NCBI GenBank assembly: GCA_027343725.1
Contig: DAHWKH010000148.1
Location: forward strand, 1 to 36,296
DNA: 36,296 bases
Direction: 5' to 3'
From: Acidiferrobacteraceae bacterium
GTDB lineage: Bacteria; Pseudomonadota; Gammaproteobacteria; Acidiferrobacterales; Acidiferrobacteraceae
In this document: positions 9,028 through 16,273 of the stretch, in pieces
Position numbering within the stretch: position 1 is the first letter of the stretch
How the letters are laid out: every line of letters begins with the position of its first letter
The notes under the pieces: model-generated
Databases searched by the model: none
Told to the model about the DNA's origin: nothing
The model's input: the letters and a program-made list of their open reading frames with translations, nothing else
Position numbers and translations under genes: made by a program

Positions 9028-11049
9028 TTACCGTTGCCACCGCCACCAGGCCTCGAAGTCGGTGACCGCGAGCGGCTGCGCAAAGTGATCGCCCTGCCCG
9101 ATGTCACAGCCGAGGTCGGCGAGGATCGCCCGGACGCTCTCGGTCTCGATCCCCTTGCCGACGACGGTAAGCCCGAGGCCGTGACCCAGATCGATGATCG
9201 AACGCACGATCACGCGGTCGTTGCGGTTTGCCTGAAGATCGGTCAGGAAGGATTTGTCGATCGCGATGCCGGCGATGGGGAGGCCGCGGAGATGGAACAG
9301 CGAGGAGTCGTCGCTGCCGAAACCCTCGATCGAGACCTTGACACCCTGGCCATTCAGAAATCGGATCGTCTGTTGCACACGCTCGGGGTCGCGCATCAGG
9401 GCCGTTTCGGACATTTCCATTTCAATGAGAGAGGGTGCGATGCCCGCCTCCCGGAGGAGGCGCTCCACGTGTTGCGGGAATTGGGTGTCCTCGAGATTGA
9501 TGGCGGAGATGTTGACCGCGACCGGCAGCGGGTGCCCGGCATCGGCCCAGCACCGAGCCTGATGCGCCGCCTGGCGCAAGACCTCGAGGGTGAGGGCTTC
9601 GCTGAGATGCGCGCGTTCGGCGACGGGCACGAAGCGCGCCGGCGCCAAGAGGCCGAGTGTCGGGTGTTGCCGGCGCACGAGTGCCTCGACGCCGCGGGTC
9701 GTGCCGGATGCGAGATCGACGCGGGGCTGGTAGTGCAATAGGAGTTCCCCGTGCGTAAGCGCGCGCTCGAGATCGGCTTTCCCGTGCAGGCGGTCGTTGC
9801 CTTCCGCTTCCATTGCGGTCTCGAACAGGGCGTACCCGAGGCGCTTGCGCTTGGCTTCGTACATCGCGCAGTCGGCGCGCCGCAACAGGTCCCCGACGTC
9901 CTCGCCGTGCCGCGGGCAAAAGGCCGCCCCGGCGCTCGCCGTGATACGCACCGTCTCCGCGCCGAGCGTCACCGGTTCCGCCAGCGCGCCCAGGAATGAG
10001 CGTGCCCGGGCTTCCGCGTGCTCGGGGGCGGCGACCGCCGGCAAGAGGAGGGCAAACTCATCACCGCCCAGGCGCGCCACTGTGTCCGACTCGCGCGCAT
10101 TCGCCACCAGGCGCTGGGCCATGACTTGCAAGAGGCGGTCACCCGCCTCATGGCCGGTCGCGTCGTTGATGTCCTTGAAGCCGTCGAGGTCCAGGATCAT
10201 GAGCACGAAGGGGCGTTCGTCCCGGCGCTGCGCACGGATCGCCTGCAGTAGGCGGTCCTTGAGCAGGATGCGGTTGGGGAGTCCCGTCAGGGAGTCGTGT
10301 GTGGCCAGATAGGCGAGCTTGCGATTGGTGTCGGCGAGGGTCTGGGTGCGCTCATGGACACGCGCCTCCAGTTGCGCGTTCAGGGCCACGACCTCCTGGT
10401 GGCGGCGGTCGGCGATCGCCTGCAAGTCCGCAAGCTTCGCCGACATCGCGTTGAAGCCCGCTATGAGGCGCGCGAGTTCGTCGCGCCCGGCCAGCGGCAG
10501 CCGGAATCCGAATTCGCCGTTCGCGATGCGCGCGGTCCCCGACTCGAGCGCTGTGATCTGGCGCATGAGATAGCCGCCGAGCAGCCAGGAAAAGAGACCG
10601 GCGAGCAGCATCTCGCTGACGGCGATCACCAGGATCCGACGCTGGTCGGCGCGCAGCGTCGCGCCGAAGCCGTGGGGTGAGAGGCCGACCTCCACCTCCC
10701 CGTACCGGGTGCCGTCCACGGCGATATGGTCGACGCGCCGGATCAGCACCCTGGTCTCCGCGCGACCGGCCCGCGCCAGCACCCGCCCGCGCCCGTCGCG
10801 GGCGGCGGCATACACGACACCCGGTTCGCGCGCGACCTCGCGCACGATCCGGCGCAGGGAGGCGACGTCCTCGCTGATGAGGGCATTCGCGCACGCCGCC
10901 CCGAAGAGGCGCGCATCGCTTCGGGCACGCAGCGCGAGCGCGTGGCGTTGGGATTGGGAGAGGACGGCGAGGCTGCTGATGAGGATGGCCGACAGGAAGA
11001 GCGCCTCGATGAGCGCGATCCCGACGATCATTTTGGAGCGAAAGGGCAT
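9028..11049 (-). CDS. HAMP-GGDEF-(degenerate EAL) membrane protein, likely diguanylate cyclase
   Basis: A 673-residue inner-membrane protein. A TM helix (about 8-30) is followed by a periplasmic sensor region (31-138), a second TM helix (139-158), HAMP (160-210) and a coiled linker. The GGDEF domain (about 248-410) is intact: GGDEF at 328-332, with an inhibitory-site RxxD (R319-D322) five residues before it. The EAL domain (425-670) keeps EAL (455-457) and the VNIS Asn. It has lost the metal-binding DD of DDFG (E575-G576 instead), and the Glu of the AEGxET loop is Lys632. It is therefore probably a c-di-GMP synthase with a non-catalytic, perhaps c-di-GMP-sensing, EAL domain. The start overlaps the stop of the upstream PhnD-like gene by one base (TGATG), so translation would be coupled if that gene were in frame. 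Confidence 0.9.
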   Translation of the reverse strand: MPFRSKMIVGIALIEALFLSAILISSLAVLSQSQRHALALRARSDARLFGAACANALISEDVASLRRIVREVAREPGVVYAAARDGRGRVLARAGRAETRVLIRRVDHIAVDGTRYGEVEVGLSPHGFGATLRADQRRILVIAVSEMLLAGLFSWLLGGYLMRQITALESGTARIANGEFGFRLPLAGRDELARLIAGFNAMSAKLADLQAIADRRHQEVVALNAQLEARVHERTQTLADTNRKLAYLATHDSLTGLPNRILLKDRLLQAIRAQRRDERPFVLMILDLDGFKDINDATGHEAGDRLLQVMAQRLVANARESDTVARLGGDEFALLLPAVAAPEHAEARARSFLGALAEPVTLGAETVRITASAGAAFCPRHGEDVGDLLRRADCAMYEAKRKRLGYALFETAMEAEGNDRLHGKADLERALTHGELLLHYQPRVDLASGTTRGVEALVRRQHPTLGLLAPARFVPVAERAHLSEALTLEVLRQAAHQARCWADAGHPLPVAVNISAINLEDTQFPQHVERLLREAGIAPSLIEMEMSETALMRDPERVQQTIRFLNGQGVKVSIEGFGSDDSSLFHLRGLPIAGIAIDKSFLTDLQANRNDRVIVRSIIDLGHGLGLTVVGKGIETESVRAILADLGCDIGQGDHFAQPLAVTDFEAWWRWQR

Positions 11050-11848
11050 CACCACCGGCCCGCCGCGGCCTGATATTCCGCGTCCGAGGCGCGCACGAAG
11101 CCCGTAAACCCAAGACGCGCAAGGGCCTCGGGCACGACGCGCGGCAAGCGCAGGAGCCCTACCCGCAGGCGCGTCACGAGGGCGTGCGGCAGATCGCGGC
11201 GCGCGGCGAAGGGGTGCGTGAGCGTCTGAGGGCCGGCCCACAGGATGCGCAAACGCCGGCGCAACGCCGGCGCAACGCCGGCGCGAGCAGGTCGTAGGTC
11301 CGGCGGATGCCCCCGCCGCCTACGAAAAGTCCCATGGCCACCGCACGATAGACGGAGTCGTGCGATCCCACGTAGCGCGCCCGAAAGGCGATGTGCGCGT
11401 CCTTCAGGACGTGCCGCGGCTCGATCGAGGCCGCGAGCGCGTGGCGCGCCGGAAACGCGAGCGTGTGTCCCGTGAGTCCCGTGAGCGTGTGTACGGGGCT
11501 TGTACGGCGCACCACGAGGATACCCTGAAGCTGGCCGCGTCTTCGGGCAAACGCGCGATAACGTTTGCGGTTGCGGATGCAATCGGCGGGATTCAGGTAG
11601 ACCACGTCATACGCCCCGCGCGCCACCCGGCGCTCGAAGGCCGTGATCGTGGGCGCCGTGCGCAACGCAAGCCGCACGCCCGCAAGCCGCGACCAGGCCT
11701 CGAGGACCGGCGTCCAGCGCTGCGCAAGCGTCCACGGGCTCATCTGCGGCACGATGCCGATCGTGAGCGGGCGCTCGCGCGCGCAGGTCGCAGCCGCCAG
11801 GACCCCGAGGAACACGCCCACAAGCGCTCTTTGGCCGGACCGCCCCAT
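11049..11848 (-). pseudogene. PhnD-like periplasmic binding protein, frameshifted by an 11-bp repeat
   Basis: The N-terminal part (ATG 11848) encodes a signal peptide and a phosphate/phosphite/phosphonate-type binding domain: ERPLTIGIVPQMSPW, YDVVYLNPADCI, and VGSHDSVYRAVAMG. The frame then runs off line and stops at 11174. The missing C-terminus (LRILWAGPQTLTHPF, then FVRASDAEYQ) lies in another frame ending at 11049. The break is at three tandem copies of an 11-bp unit (11252-11284). Removing one unit joins the two frames exactly, reading LAPALRRRLRILWAG. Such binding proteins are often fused to or adjacent to signalling proteins, as here with the GGDEF protein. It is either an inactive allele or a switchable one. 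A GTG at 11854 is an alternative start. Confidence 0.85.
11252..11284. repeat. Three perfect tandem copies of an 11-bp unit
   Basis: The unit AACGCCGGCGC occurs at 11252-11262, 11263-11273 and 11274-11284. It lies inside the PhnD-like coding sequence, and 11 is not a multiple of three, so each change in copy number shifts the frame. Two copies (or five) put the 5' and 3' parts of the gene in the same frame; the three copies present here do not. Confidence 0.95.
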
Positions 11849-11919
11849 ATCCACCCCCTGACCGTACAGGAAAACTATAGATCAGGCGCGGCGTCCCCGG
11901 GTGAGGGCGCGCGGGGTGG

Positions 11920-12507
11920 TTAGGTCGAGAACCAGTAGCCGAGCGAGATCTGCGCGAGATTGATCCCGGGGTTTGGAAGCCGGATGTTGGCGTTCGAGAG
12001 GTGTTGCAGGCGCACCCCGACCTCGAACTGGCGGTGGGCGCCGAGGAGCAGGCCCGCGCCGATCAAGGGCCCGAACTGAAAGGCCGTCGAGAGAAACTTG
12101 TTTCCGAGTTCGGCGTGCGAGAGCAGATGCACGCCCACGCCGATCTCGAGATAGGGCCAGGGTCCGGCTGCGAACAGCGGCCGGCGCGTGCGCAGCCGCA
12201 GAACCGGTGTCACCCCCACCTCGGTGAGGGACGTGACCCCCGTCACACCGGGGTCGCTCTTCAAACGATGGACATCGAACTCACCATAGCTCGATACCAC
12301 CGCTCCCGGGAGACGCCAGAGGGGGCCCCAGGACCAGCGCAGTCTCAGGCCGATCGCGCGCGTGCCGTAAGGGGCCCCAAAACTCCGGATACCGTGGCCG
12401 GCATCGACGGCGATCCCGAAGCGCTCGTGGGCGCGCGCCGGTTGGCCGACAGCCACACAACACAGGAGACCCGCAACGATCAGGGGAAGGCGGTCTGTCT
12501 TGGGCAC
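11920..12507 (-). CDS. pagL: PagL-like lipid A 3-O-deacylase (acyloxyacyl hydrolase)
   Basis: A 195-residue outer-membrane beta-barrel candidate. A signal peptide (1-26, ending ARAHE) is followed by alternating hydrophobic strands (IGLRLRWSW, YLEIGVGVHLLS, QFEVGVRLQHLSNANI) and a terminal aromatic strand ISLGYWFST. The segment GVRLQHLSNANIRLPNPGIN carries the His-Ser pair of the PagL active site (H-x-S with the conserved Asn/Pro context). PagL removes an acyl chain from lipid A and changes outer-membrane permeability. GTG 12507 is chosen because AAGGAG lies 7 bases upstream; that site can be folded into a hairpin (12515-12552). Confidence 0.85.
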   Translation of the reverse strand: MPKTDRLPLIVAGLLCCVAVGQPARAHERFGIAVDAGHGIRSFGAPYGTRAIGLRLRWSWGPLWRLPGAVVSSYGEFDVHRLKSDPGVTGVTSLTEVGVTPVLRLRTRRPLFAAGPWPYLEIGVGVHLLSHAELGNKFLSTAFQFGPLIGAGLLLGAHRQFEVGVRLQHLSNANIRLPNPGINLAQISLGYWFST

Positions 12508-12514
12508 AACAGGA

Positions 12515-12552
12515 CTCCTTAAACGTGCGGCCGGAATCCCCGGCCTTTAAGG
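12515..12552 (-). promoter_or_regulatory. Hairpin that can cover the pagL ribosome binding site
   Basis: On the minus-strand RNA, CCTTAAA and GGCCGG (12552 down to 12540) pair with CCGGCC (12534-12529) and TTTAAGG (12523-12517). This makes a 13-bp stem with a 5-base loop and a 5-base bulge. The TTTAAGG arm includes most of the AAGGAG Shine-Dalgarno sequence (12520-12515). The outer A/U-rich stem would be the weak part, as in RNA thermometers. The pairing is seen in the sequence; the regulatory role is inference. Confidence 0.5.
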
Positions 12553-12565
12553 TTGATGCGCCCCT

Positions 12566-12591
12566 TCAGGAACGCGACGGCGCTTTCCTGA
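12566..12591 (-). promoter_or_regulatory. Inverted repeat upstream of pagL
   Basis: Perfect 7-bp arms TCAGGAA (12566-12572) and TTCCTGA (12585-12591) with a 12-bp spacer lie 59-84 bp before the pagL start. That is the right place for an operator of its promoter. No matching -10 or -35 was identified with confidence, so the role is open. The rest of the 372-bp gap up to 12879 contains only the hairpin noted at 12832-12850. Confidence 0.3.
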
Positions 12592-12831
12592 CAGACAATC
12601 TTCAAGGATGTTCGTGACAAGCCGGTCGGACGATACGACCGGGGTGGCCACCATGCGCCGGAACTATGATGACGTATTCATTCGCGCCCTGTCCACGGGC
12701 CCGCCGTGCGGCAGAGGGCAGACCTTTGGGTGCGAGCGGGAGACCCGGGCGTCTCGAGAGGGAATCGGGACGGTCCCACCGAACGGTCCTCGCGGGGCGT
12801 CAGGATAATGACCCTGCCTTGCCCGCCCGTA

Positions 12832-12850
12832 CCCGCGGATCGATCGCGGG
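12832..12850 (-). terminator. Possible hairpin downstream of the HiPIP gene
   Basis: CCCGCG (12832-12837) and CGCGGG (12845-12850) form a 6-bp GC stem about 30 bases after the HiPIP stop. There is no T-run, so it would not be a standard intrinsic terminator. It may only stabilise the 3' end. Confidence 0.25.
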
Positions 12851-12879
12851 CATCGTGTTTGGTCGGGCCAGGCCGGGAT

Positions 12880-13239
12880 TCAGGAGCTTACCGGCGCATA
12901 GAGGATGCAGTATCCCATGGGGGCGATCCGTCCTTGCACCAGCTGGCAGGTCCCGGCCTTCATCATCGCGCCCCGCCCGCCCATCATGCCCATCATGCCC
13001 GGGCCTTTGTGACCCATCATCCCGTGGCCCGCGCTGCCACCGGGGGGGATGAAGTGGATACACATGCCGCACATCTTGCGGCCGTTCGGGTGGTCCTGGT
13101 AATGCACCGCCGCTTTCGCAAGCTTGTGCGCAGGCGGCGCGCGCAGGGCGAGCGCCGGGGCGGTAAAGGCCGCGCCGATCAGGGCGGCGAGGCCCTTGAG
13201 CCAGGAGCGGCGCGAGAGGCGTTTCGGGAATGAGGTCAT
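12880..13239 (-). CDS. High-potential iron-sulfur protein (HiPIP) with a Met/Gly/His-rich insert
   Basis: A 119-residue precursor. A twin-arginine signal (LSRRSWLKG, residues 8-16, then a hydrophobic stretch to about 31) indicates export as a folded cofactor protein. The mature part begins AVHYQDHPNGRKMCGMC and has four cysteines (57, 60, 98, 111) in the HiPIP order C-x2-C-xn-C-x12-C, including the GRIAPMGYC segment that closes the 4Fe-4S site. HiPIPs are periplasmic one-electron carriers; Iro of Acidithiobacillus belongs here. Unusual is residues 66-96 between Cys60 and Cys98: a long loop of Gly, Met, His and Lys where the family normally has around 10-20 residues. An upstream in-frame ATG at 13269 is an alternative start. 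Confidence 0.88.
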   Translation of the reverse strand: MTSFPKRLSRRSWLKGLAALIGAAFTAPALALRAPPAHKLAKAAVHYQDHPNGRKMCGMCIHFIPPGGSAGHGMMGHKGPGMMGMMGGRGAMMKAGTCQLVQGRIAPMGYCILYAPVSS

Positions 13240-13727
13240 CGTTGCGATTCCAGGACAGATCGCGGACATCCTCGCACCACCGGGAGGAGGGGGCAAGGAC
13301 TTGCGTCCCCTGTCGGCTCCCGTGCCGTGGAAGGTCGCGTTGGGGCTTGCGCTTATCAACCCCCGCTCCCAATGGCTCCGCCTGCGACTCGCCGTCCGTT
13401 TCTGCCCGAGGCCGTCTGCCCGAGGCCGGGTTTGTCTCGGCCCCTGCACGGACGGCCCTCGGCGCCCAAGATCCCCGAGACCTCGCGCTCGGGCCGACCG
13501 ATGGTTTTGGCAGGGGGAGTCGTCAGCGGGCGGGGCCTTGGTTGTCTTGGCGAAGTCTCCCGTGCGTTTGTCTTTGGAGCCGATCGTCTCTCTGGATATG
13601 GTGAGGCGAGCGGGGGACGCAAGCCCGGGGCGTGATCAGGACCGGAGGTTCCCGCCGGAATGGGACGGTGCTCTCGGCTGCGGCACGTGCCTTGACAGGG
13701 GACGGCGGGGTTTGCGAACATCCCCGC
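13240..13727. other. 488-bp intergenic region between divergent HiPIP and efflux genes
   Basis: No gene is supported here; the open frames are GC-rich shadows without a family. On the plus strand TTGACA (13692-13697) followed 18 bp later by GAACAT is a weak promoter candidate directly before the ATG at 13728. No clear promoter was found for the HiPIP gene on the minus strand. Confidence 0.4.
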
Positions 13728-14060
13728 ATGCGCGCGGCTCGCTTACGGCGTTTCATCAACCCCCTGCTCCTGGTGGCCTGGCTTGCGGTCCTCCTCGGGT
13801 GTCTGGCATCGCCTGCCCATCGGACAGGCCATACCGCCCCGGATTGCGCCGCGGTCCACAGTGCCATTGGCTTGCAGGCGCCCGCCAAGGTCGCCCCTCA
13901 CCACCCTGGGGTCATGGCCCTGGTCGTGATCGCGGCCTGTCTTGGCCTCCTCGTGTTGCCGGTCGCCTTGTCGCGTCCCACCTCCTTGGGCGCGCCCGCG
14001 CTCAGCCGTCGCAGGCGCCCCGCGCAACCGAACGCCCCACCCGCCTTCTCTCACGCATAA
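13728..14060 (+). CDS. Small membrane protein with a His-containing loop, unknown
   Basis: A 110-residue protein with two probable membrane helices, about 8-25 (FINPLLLVAWLAVLLG) and 64-82 (VMALVVIAACLGLLVLPVA). Between them is a loop of about 40 residues containing several His and one Cys (HRTGHTAPDC, then HH). The C-terminal tail is basic and Pro-rich. It lies 50 bp upstream of a tripartite metal efflux operon in the same direction. Small proteins of this sort (two helices, His-rich periplasmic loop) often precede CusCBA/CzcCBA-type genes and are thought to sense or hand over metal; the role here is inferred from position. Function unknown. Confidence 0.6.
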   Translation: MRAARLRRFINPLLLVAWLAVLLGCLASPAHRTGHTAPDCAAVHSAIGLQAPAKVAPHHPGVMALVVIAACLGLLVLPVALSRPTSLGAPALSRRRRPAQPNAPPAFSHA

Positions 14061-14067
14061 AGACACC

Positions 14068-14086
14068 CGCGCCGATTCGCGGCGCG
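14068..14086 (+). other. Hairpin between the small membrane protein and the TolC gene
   Basis: A perfect 7-bp stem CGCGCCG/CGGCGCG with a 5-base loop sits 8 bases after the upstream stop and 25 bases before the next ATG, with no T-run. It could set the relative expression of the two genes by mRNA processing or partial termination. Confidence 0.35.
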
Positions 14087-14110
14087 ATCCCAGTCGTTTG
14101 AGAAGGTGTT

Positions 14111-15376
14111 ATGGACACAAAAGCCACGCGCGCGTGTCGGGCCGCACTCGCGCTCATCGTCGCAATGGCCTGGTCTGCGCATGCCCCCGCCGATGTTCTG
14201 AGTTTGGGTTTGGCGGAGCGCCTCGCGATGCGCGACAATCCCTTCATTCAGGCCGCTCGCCCGGGCATCACGGCCGCGCGCGGCCAAGCGCGGCAGGATC
14301 GGTTGTGGCCGGACCCGCGATTGACGGTTTCCGGGGGCGTTGGGGGCCCCTTGGGCAGTCCCGGGGAATTCAGCAGTCGCGCCATGGTGACGCAGGCCGT
14401 GCCGCTCACCTCCCGGATCGCCCGCGACGCGCAGGTCGGGCTGGAGGGCGTTGATGTTGCGCGCTGGCGATTCCGGACCCTCGCTTGGCGCCTGCGCGCG
14501 ACGGTGGCGATCGCCTATGCGCGCCTTTTAAGCGCTCTGGCGGCAGTCCCGATCGCGCGCGCTCTCGTTGCAACGAACACACGGCTTTATCGCTTGGCGC
14601 GCGCCCGCGCCCAGGCCGCGCAGATATCCCCGCTCGTCGCCGGCAACGCGCGGCTTTTGCGCAACGAGGCGCGCTTAACCCTTGATCACTGGCGTGCCCG
14701 GCGGCACGCGGCCCGCATGGCGCTCGCGCGCGCCATGGGATACGCGCCGCCTCGGCCGTGGGCCGCCCTTGCACCCGTGTCCTGGCGGCCGCCCCGTGAG
14801 GCGGCGGCCCTGCGCGACGCCCTTGTGCGCCGCCCGGATCTGCGCCTTGCCCGGCAGACGCACGCCTACGCGCGCGCGCAGCACCGCTATCAACGCGCGC
14901 GCCGCTTCGGTTGGCTGACCATCGGCGCGGGTGTCGGTTGGGACCGCCAAGTCCTGCGCGGCGTGCCTTCGCAACCCATCGATCGCGCCCTGGCCCTCAG
15001 CGCCTCGCTGCCCCTACCGTTCTGGAACCGCAATCAAGGGAACCGCGCCGCGAGCCGGGCCGCGGCCCTGGCATCCGGCGCGCGCGTGCGCGCATTGCGC
15101 TGGGAGATCCGCCGCGTGGTCCGTCAGGACGTCTTTCGCGTGCATGTCCTCACGGCGCGCGCGCATCGCTACGCGCGCTTGCGCCGCCGCGCGCGTGCAG
15201 CCGAAGCCCTTGCCTTTCAGGGGCTGCGGCTGGGTCAGGTGCGCACGGCGAGCACCATCGCGGTATTCACGGAACAACTCACCATCACCCGCACGTGGCT
15301 TGCGACCTTGCGCGCGTTGGCCAAGGCGCGCATGCGCCTGCGCATCGCCCTGGGCGGCCCCGGGGAGGGCCCATGA
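14111..15376 (+). CDS. TolC-family outer-membrane channel of a metal efflux system (CusC/CzcC-like)
   Basis: A 421-residue protein. A signal peptide (about 1-28, ending HAPADV) is followed by two outer-membrane-efflux repeats rich in Ala/Arg helices. Typical elements are LAERLAMRDNPFIQAARPGI near the N-terminus, WPDPRLTVSGG in the first half and ALSASLPLPFWNRNQGNRAA in the second (the LPxPxWNRNQG motif of CzcC-type channels). It forms the outer-membrane exit duct. AGAAGG 9-10 bases before ATG 14111 supports the start. The stop overlaps the next gene by ATGA (15373-15376). Confidence 0.9.
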   Translation: MDTKATRACRAALALIVAMAWSAHAPADVLSLGLAERLAMRDNPFIQAARPGITAARGQARQDRLWPDPRLTVSGGVGGPLGSPGEFSSRAMVTQAVPLTSRIARDAQVGLEGVDVARWRFRTLAWRLRATVAIAYARLLSALAAVPIARALVATNTRLYRLARARAQAAQISPLVAGNARLLRNEARLTLDHWRARRHAARMALARAMGYAPPRPWAALAPVSWRPPREAAALRDALVRRPDLRLARQTHAYARAQHRYQRARRFGWLTIGAGVGWDRQVLRGVPSQPIDRALALSASLPLPFWNRNQGNRAASRAAALASGARVRALRWEIRRVVRQDVFRVHVLTARAHRYARLRRRARAAEALAFQGLRLGQVRTASTIAVFTEQLTITRTWLATLRALAKARMRLRIALGGPGEGP

Positions 15377-16272
15377 CCAAACACCTTCTGGCGCTCATCA
15401 TGACAGCGCTTGTCGTACACCCCTTACCGGCGCGCGCCGCGCGCACACCATGGGTGCGTCTCAGCGCCGCCGCCGCGCGCGCGATCGCTTTGCGGGAGGT
15501 CCCGGTCCGGACTCGGGTCTTGCGCGAGCGGCGCACGCTCTACGGCCACTTCGTGTTGCCACCCGGGGCGGAGGCGGTGGTCACCCCGAGGATCCGCGGG
15601 CGCGTGACAGCACTGTACGCCACGATCGGCGAGCACGTCCGGCGCGGCGCGCCGCTCGCGCGCATCGAGTCCCTGCTGGTCGGCACGCCGCCCCCGAGCG
15701 TCGTGGTGCACGCCCCCCTGAGCGGGGTCGTGGAGGCGCGCCCGGCCCTTTTGGGCGAGGCGGTGGCCCCCGGCACGCTCCTCTATCGCCTGATCGACCC
15801 GAAAACCCTGTGGCTCAAGGCCTTTGTCTATCAAAAGGACATCGCCTTGATCCACCACGGGCGGAGGGTGCGCATCCGGGCGCTGGGTCTCTCCCGGCCC
15901 TTGACGGGCCGTGTGACCCTGATCGCGCCGGGCATCAACCCCCGGCGCGGCAGCGAGACTGTTTGGATCCGCCTCGTCGGTCCCAAGGCCCCCGTAAAGC
16001 CGAGGCTCTTTGCCCGCGCGCGCGTGACGGTCGCGCGCGCACGGGCCTTGTCCGTGCCGCAAGGTGCGGTGCTGCGGGTCAACGGCCGTCGGGCCGTGTT
16101 CGTGAGCGCCGGGCACGGTCGCTTCCGCTATACGCCGGTCGTGACCGGGATCCATGCGCGCGGGTTTGTCGCCGTGTCGGGGCTTGCGCGCGGCAGCCGG
16201 GTGGTAACGCAGGGCAACGCCGAGCTGTTCGCGATCTGGACCGCGGGTGGCCGGTTGCGGGCGGGCGGCTGA
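15373..16272 (+). CDS. HlyD/CusB-type periplasmic adaptor
   Basis: A 299-residue membrane-fusion protein. A signal peptide (1-23) is followed by a first beta-barrel/lipoyl half (VTPRIRGRVTALYATIGEHV, then LSGVVEARPALLGEAVAPGT). A barrel domain comes next (LWLKAFVYQKDIALIHHGRRVRI) and a membrane-proximal part (VPQGAVLRVNGRRAVFVSAG). The long coiled-coil hairpin of HlyD proteins is reduced to a short joint between the lipoyl halves, as in CusB/CzcB-like adaptors. It joins the RND pump at 16274 to the TolC channel. It starts on the ATGA overlap and ends one base before the RND start. Confidence 0.88.
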   Translation: MTKHLLALIMTALVVHPLPARAARTPWVRLSAAAARAIALREVPVRTRVLRERRTLYGHFVLPPGAEAVVTPRIRGRVTALYATIGEHVRRGAPLARIESLLVGTPPPSVVVHAPLSGVVEARPALLGEAVAPGTLLYRLIDPKTLWLKAFVYQKDIALIHHGRRVRIRALGLSRPLTGRVTLIAPGINPRRGSETVWIRLVGPKAPVKPRLFARARVTVARARALSVPQGAVLRVNGRRAVFVSAGHGRFRYTPVVTGIHARGFVAVSGLARGSRVVTQGNAELFAIWTAGGRLRAGG

Positions 16273-16273
16273 C

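Noticed and set aside
12880..13239. Reading the Met/Gly-rich HiPIP loop as a frameshift or sequencing error
   Set aside because: The frame stays open through the insert and the conserved third and fourth cysteines follow in the same frame.
13124..14101. 325-codon plus-strand frame across the HiPIP upstream region
   Set aside because: It overlaps the antisense of HiPIP and a different frame of the small membrane protein; Arg/Pro-rich composition is typical of a shadow.
14911..15372. Upstream extension of the HlyD adaptor frame
   Set aside because: It overlaps the TolC gene; the ATG at 15373 begins with a signal peptide and an ATGA overlap.
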